The position numbers and the translations under genes were made by a program. Source: Parvibaculum sp040216885 (lineage in GTDB: Bacteria > Pseudomonadota > Alphaproteobacteria > Parvibaculales > Parvibaculaceae). Taken from it: 64,000 nt of DNA. A model generated the notes under the pieces. That model saw only the letters and a program-made list of their open reading frames with translations, did no database searches and was not told the DNA's origin. The stretch is from NCBI GenBank assembly GCA_040216885.1, contig JAVJOG010000024.1, positions 40,951 to 104,950 of the forward strand, written 5' to 3'. Positions 9,227 to 16,577 of the stretch are shown one piece after another (the first letter of the stretch is position 1; every line of letters begins with the position of its first letter).

Positions 9227-10678
9227 TTATTCCGGCTTGTCGACCACCATCAGGTAGATGCACTTCGTCGCGTCGACCTCGACCGTGACACTGGCGACGT
9301 CGAGCCCCTCGATCAATGCAAGCATATCCGCCTCGGTGCGGTAGACGAGACTCCAGTCGGTCACGAACTCAAGTGGCCATTCGCAGGACTCGCGACCTTT
9401 CTTGACATTGGCGAGGATGAGTTTCCCGCCGGGCTTCACCTGCGCGTAGAGGTCGTGCGTCAATGCGCGGGCGCGGCGCGCCGAAAGGTAGTCGTAGAGA
9501 CCGAGACTGTAGATCACGTCCTGCGGCGGCAGGGTCTTGAAGAGCGCGCCAGCTTTCAGAAGCTGGGCAAAGGAGGCCTGCAGACACTGTACCTTGGCGC
9601 GGCCCGCATGGCGAACCACTTCCGGATAGGCGTGCTCGTAGGCGTGGTTCAGGGCCCGGTCGTCCTGGTCGATGAGGGTGAAGTTGACCGGCGACGGCAG
9701 CCTGTCGATCTTCAGGTAATCATAGACTTCATAGGCCGAGCCGCAGCCCAGATTCGAGATGTTGAGCGGCGTGTCGCCGGCGCTCGCGGCAATACGCTCC
9801 GCCAGCAGCTTCTGCGTCATGCGCAGCCGGGTGCCCACGCAAGCGCCGGTCTCGACGCCGATACGGTGCAAGAGCTTTTCGTAGGGCGTGTCGCCCACGC
9901 GCTGCCACTCATAGACATAGTTCATGATCCGGTAGTCGCCCGGATAGCCGAGCGGCTTCTCGTAGCAACGCTTCATCACGGCGCCCGGCATGAAGTCGGG
10001 CGTCAGCACGCGCTCGGCATATCGCTTGTGCCGGGCGAGTGTCGCCGGATCGCTCCAGACCGGCGTCAGGATGTCGTTGCCCCGATACCAGAGTTCCTTC
10101 CATTGCGGCACGATCCGGTCTTCGCAGGCGATCAGCGCATCAAGCAGCAATTTCTCCCGCTGGCGCCCCGTTGCCGTGAGACGCGCCTCGAAGGTTTCGA
10201 GGATGTCCTTGTAGGAACGGAAGAGATTGATGATCTCGGTAGAGAGTTGCTGGAACTCCGGCAGAATTCCCTGCGACGTGCCGAAGGCCGGATCGGCCAG
10301 CGCCTGCGTCAGCACCAGAGTGTCGTGGTCGGTGACGATGGTCGGAATATCGAGATAGCCGGTGGTAAACTCGAGCGCCACGGTCGTGCGGATACCATTC
10401 GGCTCGACGCGCCGAATTCGCCCGGCACCACCAAAGAGACGCGCATCGCCCAGCCGCAATTCGAACGGCATCTCCGCGCCGATCTGATTGTCCCAACCTT
10501 CGGCCCTTGCGCTCTGCACCGCGATGCCGGTCATGCTGAGGTTCTTGAGCGTCGCACGCTCATCGTCGATGAAGACGGCCGGAACCGCCTCGCGAAAGAG
10601 CTGTTCCGGTTTGAACCGCTCCGCGCGATAGAACATCTTGCGCCCCTCGGCGCCCGTCAGTTGCTCATAGGTTCGCAT
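9227..10678 (-). CDS. PilZ domain fused to a PhcB-like SAM methyltransferase
   Basis: A 483-residue two-domain protein. Residues about 15-125 resemble PilZ (LKNLSMTGIAV gives the N-x-S-x-x-G c-di-GMP motif, followed by a beta-barrel-like stretch). The middle has a conserved segment, EKPLGYPGDYRIMNYVYEW, typical of methyltransferases annotated as 3-hydroxypalmitate methyl-ester (extracellular factor) biosynthesis proteins. The class I methyltransferase core has ISNLGCGSAYEVYDYL (motif I, about residue 305) and FTLIDQDDRALNHA (motif II). It also contains VIYSLGLYDYL and GGKLILANVKKG. The likely role is SAM-dependent methylation of a small acyl or other acceptor, gated by c-di-GMP; the acceptor is unknown. 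The ATG at 10678 was preferred over one at 10705 because of a G-rich upstream stretch. It lies 160 nt downstream of the exporter gene on the same strand. Confidence 0.75.
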   Translation of the reverse strand: MRTYEQLTGAEGRKMFYRAERFKPEQLFREAVPAVFIDDERATLKNLSMTGIAVQSARAEGWDNQIGAEMPFELRLGDARLFGGAGRIRRVEPNGIRTTVALEFTTGYLDIPTIVTDHDTLVLTQALADPAFGTSQGILPEFQQLSTEIINLFRSYKDILETFEARLTATGRQREKLLLDALIACEDRIVPQWKELWYRGNDILTPVWSDPATLARHKRYAERVLTPDFMPGAVMKRCYEKPLGYPGDYRIMNYVYEWQRVGDTPYEKLLHRIGVETGACVGTRLRMTQKLLAERIAASAGDTPLNISNLGCGSAYEVYDYLKIDRLPSPVNFTLIDQDDRALNHAYEHAYPEVVRHAGRAKVQCLQASFAQLLKAGALFKTLPPQDVIYSLGLYDYLSARRARALTHDLYAQVKPGGKLILANVKKGRESCEWPLEFVTDWSLVYRTEADMLALIEGLDVASVTVEVDATKCIYLMVVDKPE

Positions 10679-10838
10679 AACCCACCCACCCGTAAACGCA
10701 TACACACTGGTTTTAGGGAATCACAAGGGCTAACGAATTACAAACACTAACAAGCAGTTAATGGGCGGCTTTAAGTGATTCCATAATCATGAGTCTAGGG
10801 AGAATCGCGAATCTAGTATGCTGCGGCAACCGCAACCA

Positions 10839-13136
10839 CTAGCTCCTGCGTCCAGCGGCTCTCAAGCGGCTGTTTTCGATAATCCGCATCACTGGCGGCA
10901 GCATCAGCCAGTCGATGAAGAGATTGGACATGATGACCAGCGCGGTCATGGCCCCGAGCGAGCGGTTGACCTCGAAGCCGGAGAAAACCAGCGTCCCGAA
11001 ACCGAGCGTCAGCGACGCCGTGATGACCAGCATCGCGACACCGACGGTCGCGAAGACATAGTTGATCGACTGCTCGGGATCGAGACCGCGCTCCCGCGCC
11101 TGCCGGTACATCAACAGGAAATAGATCGTGTCGTCGACCACGAGACCGATGGTCATGGCGGTGACGACCGAAGCCGCGAGGCCGATGTCCTGGTAGAGAA
11201 GCCCCCAAAGGCCGAAGCCGACCAGCGAGGGCAGCATATTGAGGAAGATGCTGAGAAATCCCAGAAAGGCACTGCGCAGCGCCAGACCCACAATAACGGC
11301 GATCAACAGAACCGAGATGGCGGTACTCAGCATCATCGAACGGATATTGATGCCGGACAGTTCCGCGAAGAGCACGTTGATGCTGATGCCGGCGCTTTGC
11401 ATCTCCTGTGGTGCGTTGGCCGACAACCACTGCGCCGCCGCCGCGTTGAGTTCCCTGATTTCGCTCGATGTCTTGTGACGCAGAATGGCTGTGACGCGGC
11501 TCGACGACCGGCTGACGTTGATCTGGTCGTTGAGCGAGGCGCCGTAGGGCAACGACAACTCGTAGAGCAGGAAGTACTGTGCGATCAATTCGCGGTCGTC
11601 CGGTATGTCGCCGCCGGCTGCGGCTGCACCGGCATCCATCGCGGCATGGATGCGCCGCGTGATATCGGAGATGGCGACAACGCTGACCACGCCCTCCTGG
11701 CCGCGCAGCCAGGTTTCGAAATCCGCGAGACGCCGCTGGTATTCGGGTTCGAAAACACCGCCCTCCTCACTGCTCCCGACGTCGAACTCAATGATGTTGA
11801 GACCGGTCAACCGTTCCTCGGCAAAGTCCGAAGCCTGGCGATAATCGAAGCGCCAGTCGAAATACCGCGCGAAATCGTCATCGAGCCGGATATTGCCGAT
11901 CCATATCGCGCTTGCAACCACGACCGCGCCGCAGAGAAAGAAGAGCGGTTTGTAGTAGCGGTTCACGAAGTGGCCAAGCGAAACCATCGCCGCTTCCGAG
12001 CGCTGGACCGCCGGATGCAGGGGCATCAGCACCAGCACCGCGGGAAGCCAGGTGAAGGTAAAGAAGTAGGCAATTGCGATGCCGATGGCGACGATGTTGC
12101 CCTGCTGCTGCAGCGGCGGGGCGTCGGCGAGGTTCATCGCCAGGAAGCCGATCATCGTGGTTGCGTTGGTCAGCGTTACCGGCCAGAGGTTCATCCGCAC
12201 CGCCTCGGCGATCGCCTCCCTCTTTGCCAACCCGCGGCCGAGCGCGCCGAGCGCCGTGGTGACGATGCGCACGGCCGCGGCCATGTTGACCGTCATGATG
12301 ATGATCGGACAGGCGACAGTCGCGGTGTTGATTTCCCATCCATACCAGCCGGCGACGCCCATCGCGGTGGCACTGGAAAGTCCGAGCAGCGAGAGGATGG
12401 CGATGCTCGGCAGGATCGCACGCACGAAAATGAACATGACGATCGCGGTGACAACGAGACTGATCGGGATCAGCACCATGGCATCGTTCAGCGCGGCCTC
12501 GGTGAATGTGCCCATCAACATCACATTGCCGGTGAGTTTCACCTCAATACCGGGATGATCCGCCTCGAAGGCGGTCACCAAAGCCCGGCTGGCGGCGATG
12601 ATGGCCCGCACCTCGGCCGAGGCCTCGACCGGCAAGTTGAAATTGACGAGGACGCCGGCCGCGCGCCCGTCTTCGGCCAAAAGACGGTTGCGGATCAACG
12701 GATCGCCGAGCGCGATCCGTTCGATTTCGTATGCTTCCTCGGGTGTAACGCTGGAGGGATCGGGAACCAGATCGGCGACCGTGAAGCTGTCGGCGTCGGA
12801 CGAGACATGCGGAAAGTTCGTCAGCGCATCGACCCGCGTCGAATTCGGCAATTGCCAGGCGCGCTCGACCAGATCGCCGATGGCGGCCAGAACATCGGGC
12901 TCCGTGACCTTGCGGCCACCGGCCCAGACGACCATCAGCACATTGTTGTTCTGGCCATATCGGGCGTCGAAGGACTGCAACGCCTTGAGGCCGGCGCCGT
13001 CGGGAGCGAAGAAAACGCGGGTGTCCGATGAGATGGTGAACTGCGAGACGCCAGCGACCGTAACGAGAAAAAGGCCCAGGCACAGCGCGACCGTCGTGCG
13101 CGGCACCCACAATACCGGATTCAACACTCTGGCCAT
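10839..13136 (-). CDS. MMPL/RND-superfamily exporter
   Basis: A 765-residue inner-membrane transporter with two repeats, each having one TM helix, a large periplasmic loop and five TM helices. Repeat 1 runs about 1-390 (N-terminal TM, loop about 30-215, TM cluster about 220-390). Repeat 2 runs about 400-765. The proton-relay-type motif is clear in repeat 2 (MTIGLVVDDTIYFLLMY), with RND-typical TM helices around it. This MMPL subfamily (predicted exporters) moves lipids, hopanoids or other hydrophobic molecules. The ATG at 13136 is preferred; a TTG at 13196 would extend it by 20 residues. The divergent neighbour is a methyltransferase, and the downstream gene is the PilZ-methyltransferase. The substrate is unknown. 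Confidence 0.85.
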   Translation of the reverse strand: MARVLNPVLWVPRTTVALCLGLFLVTVAGVSQFTISSDTRVFFAPDGAGLKALQSFDARYGQNNNVLMVVWAGGRKVTEPDVLAAIGDLVERAWQLPNSTRVDALTNFPHVSSDADSFTVADLVPDPSSVTPEEAYEIERIALGDPLIRNRLLAEDGRAAGVLVNFNLPVEASAEVRAIIAASRALVTAFEADHPGIEVKLTGNVMLMGTFTEAALNDAMVLIPISLVVTAIVMFIFVRAILPSIAILSLLGLSSATAMGVAGWYGWEINTATVACPIIIMTVNMAAAVRIVTTALGALGRGLAKREAIAEAVRMNLWPVTLTNATTMIGFLAMNLADAPPLQQQGNIVAIGIAIAYFFTFTWLPAVLVLMPLHPAVQRSEAAMVSLGHFVNRYYKPLFFLCGAVVVASAIWIGNIRLDDDFARYFDWRFDYRQASDFAEERLTGLNIIEFDVGSSEEGGVFEPEYQRRLADFETWLRGQEGVVSVVAISDITRRIHAAMDAGAAAAGGDIPDDRELIAQYFLLYELSLPYGASLNDQINVSRSSSRVTAILRHKTSSEIRELNAAAAQWLSANAPQEMQSAGISINVLFAELSGINIRSMMLSTAISVLLIAVIVGLALRSAFLGFLSIFLNMLPSLVGFGLWGLLYQDIGLAASVVTAMTIGLVVDDTIYFLLMYRQARERGLDPEQSINYVFATVGVAMLVITASLTLGFGTLVFSGFEVNRSLGAMTALVIMSNLFIDWLMLPPVMRIIENSRLRAAGRRS

Positions 13137-13369
13137 GAAACGGCGCCGCCCCACCCCACACTCATTCAGCGCGCGGCTAAAATGAGCGATTTCCAACCCA
13201 AAGGAAAGCGGCGAGTTCAGAGAAAGTTAACGAACGGGCGATACCCGGAAACGAGGATTTAACATACCCGCCAATATTATGGCGTCTGACCCGCTGTGCC
13301 GCGCCACCCGACATGCCGCTTCAGGCCGGCGCGAAACATCGGGAATTGGGGAAAACCGGCGGAACGACC

Positions 13370-14692
13370 ATGAGCGACACAGCGCTCGTCAATCTAGCGA
13401 CGGTCGGCAGCGATGAGCTGCAGGCGATGCCGGTCGCCGTCTTCACGTCCGCTCTCGAATCCATGTCCGGCGATGCAATCGCCCGCTTCCGGCGAATGCG
13501 CAAGCTCAGCGCCACGCACCGGCAAGCACTCGAAAAATACCTCGTCGAACATCCGGAGAAGCGGCCCGGCCAACAGGCCGCGCCGGATTCCGACGGGGGT
13601 AGAAAAAGCGCGCCAAAAAAAACACGATCGACCGAGACGGGCTTCGTCATGGAAGCGCTGCTGCGGCTAATCGCCTGGTGGGAAGGCATGGATACCGACG
13701 ATGTGGCGCGCGCCAAGGGCGTCGCGCGGCGGAAGAAGAAAAAGAAAACCAAGAAGGTCAAAGCACCGCCGGCGGCAAAGCCGAAGGCCATCGCGGAGCC
13801 GGCCGTTCCCGCAGCCACCCCCGCCGCCGCGCCGGACGCATCGGATGCGCCTCTTCTCGGCCGCATAGACATCATCCAGAAACTCTGGGGCGAGGGGTTC
13901 AGCCTGCCGGGCGGCCCCGAGTTCGCAGTCAAACTGATGCGACCGCTGGCGTTTGAAAAGGACGGGCTCTATCTCGATCTCGCTCCCGGTCTTGGCGGCG
14001 CGATGCGTGCCGTCGCGAAAACGTTCGGCGTCACGGTGAAGGGGCTCGAGACAGACGCACAACTTGCGGCCGCGGGACAGGAGATGTCCGAGCAGGCAGG
14101 CGCCGCGGCGATGGCGCCCATTCTTGCGCGTCCGGACGGATTTACCGCCGACGATTTCGAACCGAAAGGCCGGTATGCAGCGATTTTCATGCGCGAAACC
14201 CTATTTGCCGTCGAAGACCGCGCATCGATGCTGGCGCTTGTCGGCCGTGCGCTGCGCGATGGCGGATCGCTGATGTTCACCGATTTCGTGCTGGCCCGCG
14301 ACGAGATCGACGACGACATGCTCGTCGTCTGGCAAAACGCCGAGGCCGCGCCGGTGTTCCCCTGGACAGAGGCGCAATACCGGGAAGCGCTCGAAGGCCA
14401 ACATTACAATGTCGACAGAATTGAAGACCTGACCGCCGAATATCTGCCGCTTATCCATGCCGGATGGCGGCATTTCCACGATTGCCTGCAAAACGCCAAA
14501 CTTCCGCCAGAAACGGCCGCCATGTTGCTGCGCGAAGGCAATGCGTGGTTGGCCCGTAGCCGGGCGCTCGAAACCGGAATGCTTCGTCTCCTGCATGTAC
14601 ATGCGCTGCGCCAGCCGGCCGGCATCGAGACAAAGGCACCATCCGGAGAAGAGCGCGGGGCGGAAGCGGAGCTGGTCGATGCAGCGCAATGA
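13370..14692 (+). CDS. SAM-dependent methyltransferase-like protein with Lys-rich linker
   Basis: A 440-residue protein. Residues 1-90 are helical and charged. There is then a basic linker (KKKKKTKKVK, about 122-140), an Ala/Pro-rich spacer and a class I methyltransferase-like domain (about 165-370). The latter has LYLDLAPGLGGAMRAVAKTFG as a degenerate motif I and VKGLETDA as motif II. It also has FMRETLFAVEDRASMLAL and RDGGSLMFTDFVL. A helical C-terminal domain follows. It resembles small-molecule (phosphoethanolamine-like) methyltransferases in outline, but no substrate can be assigned. The ATG at 13370 was chosen over 13313 because it opens the recognisable protein and follows GGCGGAAC. 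An A8 run at 13615-13622 lies within the coding frame. Confidence 0.65.
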   Translation: MSDTALVNLATVGSDELQAMPVAVFTSALESMSGDAIARFRRMRKLSATHRQALEKYLVEHPEKRPGQQAAPDSDGGRKSAPKKTRSTETGFVMEALLRLIAWWEGMDTDDVARAKGVARRKKKKKTKKVKAPPAAKPKAIAEPAVPAATPAAAPDASDAPLLGRIDIIQKLWGEGFSLPGGPEFAVKLMRPLAFEKDGLYLDLAPGLGGAMRAVAKTFGVTVKGLETDAQLAAAGQEMSEQAGAAAMAPILARPDGFTADDFEPKGRYAAIFMRETLFAVEDRASMLALVGRALRDGGSLMFTDFVLARDEIDDDMLVVWQNAEAAPVFPWTEAQYREALEGQHYNVDRIEDLTAEYLPLIHAGWRHFHDCLQNAKLPPETAAMLLREGNAWLARSRALETGMLRLLHVHALRQPAGIETKAPSGEERGAEAELVDAAQ

Positions 14693-14906
14693 CGGCGATA
14701 CCAGCGACGAACAGACAAACGGAGCCGCCGAAGCACCGGCGGGACAGACGATGCGAGACACCGAAGCGTATACAACCCGCGACACCAATCGCGTCGAACC
14801 GATCCTCGATGCGTCCGGTACGCTCCGGCGTAACGTGCTTCGCAAGCTGGGCGCCGGGCGGGCCGAACACGCCGACGCTGCGGACAGAACGCGCTCGACA
14901 CGCTGA
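14679..14906 (+). CDS. Small charged hypothetical protein
   Basis: A possible 75-residue polar protein (starts MQRNDGDTSDEQ, contains VEPILDASGTLRRNVLRKLG, ends TRSTR). The ATG lies inside the last codons of the methyltransferase gene, a 14-nt overlap typical of translational coupling, and AGCGGAG is 6-7 nt upstream. The codon third positions are mostly G or C, as in neighbouring genes. It stops 14 nt before the convergent pssA stop, so it fits the gap neatly. No family is recognised, and no signal or TM segment is present. It may simply be a chance ORF. Confidence 0.45.
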   Translation: MQRNDGDTSDEQTNGAAEAPAGQTMRDTEAYTTRDTNRVEPILDASGTLRRNVLRKLGAGRAEHADAADRTRSTR

Positions 14907-14920
14907 GCCGCGCCGATTTC

Positions 14921-15790
14921 CTAATCCAGTTTCAGATCGCTCGTTTCGGCCGCTTCGGGGTCAAGCTTTGCCGTGCGCGCCTTGTGATGGCCATAGCGCA
15001 TCACCGCGACCGGAATTGACAACAGATAAATTGCCGCCAGCGACGTGAAGGTCCACCACGGATAGCTGAGGATCACGGCAGCGCTGAACCCGATCAGAAG
15101 CAGGATCGGCAACACCATGTCGCGGCGGATGCGCAGGCCCATGCGCTTGCCGGAGAAGGTCGGAATCTGGCTGACCATCAGGAAGGCGACCGCCAGCGCG
15201 TGCAGCGCAATCAAGAGCGGTGCCTCCTTGAGCCACCCGACACCAATGAACGACAGGTACAAAGGCAACATGACCAGCCCGGCCGCGGCCGGTGCCGGAA
15301 CGCCGACGAAGTAGTTGCCGGTCCATGCGGGTTTGTCCGGGTCCTCCAGCGCGACATTGAAGCGGGCCAGCCGCAGCGCGCAACAAACGGAGAAACCGAG
15401 CACCGCGATCCAGCCGATGCCGCCGATTTCGCCGAGCGACCACAAATAGAGAACGACGACGGGGGCGACGCCGAAATTGACGAAGTCGGTCAAAGAGTCG
15501 AGTTCGGCGCCGAAGCGAGTCGAACCCTGCAGCAGCCGCGCGACGCGCCCGTCGAGCGCATCGAACACCGAAGCAACGATGATGGCGACGACGGCCGCCT
15601 CGAACCGGCCCTCGATTGCAAAGCGGATCGCCGTGAGGCCGGCGCAAAGCGCCAGCACCGTCAATGCGTTGGGAATGATCGTGCGTACGGGCAGTTGCGC
15701 GAACTGACGGGCGCGGCGCGTGCGCAGGCTCTCGCCGGCGCGGAAACCGGCGCCGGGACGCGGCTCGAATGGCGGAACGGGACCGGCCAT
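14921..15790 (-). CDS. pssA: CDP-diacylglycerol-serine O-phosphatidyltransferase
   Basis: A 289-residue CDP-alcohol phosphotransferase that makes phosphatidylserine from CDP-diacylglycerol and serine in the inner membrane. The family motif D-x2-DG-x2-AR-x8-G-x3-D-x3-D is intact (DALDGRVARLL, then GAELDSLTD, about residues 77-101). Around eight TM helices follow, with a GNYFVGVPAPAAAG segment typical of bacterial type II PssA. It lies 27 nt downstream of psd on the same strand. Together the two make phosphatidylethanolamine, so they are almost certainly one operon. Confidence 0.93.
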   Translation of the reverse strand: MAGPVPPFEPRPGAGFRAGESLRTRRARQFAQLPVRTIIPNALTVLALCAGLTAIRFAIEGRFEAAVVAIIVASVFDALDGRVARLLQGSTRFGAELDSLTDFVNFGVAPVVVLYLWSLGEIGGIGWIAVLGFSVCCALRLARFNVALEDPDKPAWTGNYFVGVPAPAAAGLVMLPLYLSFIGVGWLKEAPLLIALHALAVAFLMVSQIPTFSGKRMGLRIRRDMVLPILLLIGFSAAVILSYPWWTFTSLAAIYLLSIPVAVMRYGHHKARTAKLDPEAAETSDLKLD

Positions 15791-15817
15791 CTTCGTTACC
15801 TCGCTTCTATCCCAAAC

Positions 15818-16498
15818 TCAGACATGGTGCGGTTCCACCGAAATGGAATCGGCCAGCACGGTCTCGCCGCCGATGGAGGTTTGTCCGACCGCGACCAGCG
15901 GAATTGCCCCGACCGGCAAGTATACGTCGAGGCGGCTGCCGAAACGAATGATGCCGAAACGCTCGCCCGCCGCGAGATCGACGCCTTCGGCGACGTCGCA
16001 AACGATGCGGCGCGCGACAAGGCCCGCAATCTGGACCACGACGACCTGCTCGCCGTCGGCGCGCTCGATCAGCAGCGAATTGCGCTCGTTGGCGTCGCTC
16101 GCCTTGTCGAGATCGGCGTTGAGAAAGAGGCCGGGCCTGTAGGCGACGCGCTTCACCTTGCCGGCGACCGGCGCGCGGTTCACATGGCAATTGAAGACGT
16201 TCATGAAGATGCTGACACGGGTGCGTGTCATGTCGCCGAGGCCGAGTTCCTCCGGCGGCGAGGCTTCGACGATCATGTTGACGACGCCGTCGGCCGGGCT
16301 GATGACCAGTCCTTCGCGCGACGGCGTGACGCGGTCGGGGTCGCGGAAAAAATAGAGGCACCAGAGCGTCAGGATCACGCCGATCCAGCCCAGCGGATTC
16401 CAGATCAGGAACAGGACGATCGTCGCCGCGGCAAAGATGATGACCCAGCGATGGCCTTCCTTGTGGATCGGCGTCAGGATCGAAGTCAGGCTATCCAT
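15818..16498 (-). CDS. psd: Phosphatidylserine decarboxylase (short, pyruvoyl type)
   Basis: A 226-residue proenzyme of the short (PSD-A) subfamily, which decarboxylates phosphatidylserine to phosphatidylethanolamine. Residues 20-50 are hydrophobic (membrane anchoring), followed by YFFRDPDR, a conserved ISPADGVV segment, FMNVFNCHVNRAPVAG and IAGLVARRIVC. RFGSRLDVYLP contains the Gly-Ser where autocleavage creates the beta chain and the pyruvoyl alpha chain. It is immediately followed by pssA. The start at 16498 is the only well-placed ATG. Confidence 0.93.
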   Translation of the reverse strand: MDSLTSILTPIHKEGHRWVIIFAAATIVLFLIWNPLGWIGVILTLWCLYFFRDPDRVTPSREGLVISPADGVVNMIVEASPPEELGLGDMTRTRVSIFMNVFNCHVNRAPVAGKVKRVAYRPGLFLNADLDKASDANERNSLLIERADGEQVVVVQIAGLVARRIVCDVAEGVDLAAGERFGIIRFGSRLDVYLPVGAIPLVAVGQTSIGGETVLADSISVEPHHV

Positions 16499-16577
16499 GT
16501 CGGTCTTTCTGTCCTTCTCGAACTGGTTGTGCGGTATTGCCGTGCGGCGCGCAGTGTAGCCTGCCCGGCCGCCGGGG

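Noticed and set aside
10818..13031. 737-codon plus-strand ORF
   Set aside because: It is the antisense of the MMPL exporter; composition is His/Arg/Asp-rich and unlike a folded protein.
14689..15048. 119-codon plus-strand ORF
   Set aside because: It runs into the antisense of pssA and is Pro/Arg/Thr-rich; the 75-codon frame at 14679 fits the gap better.
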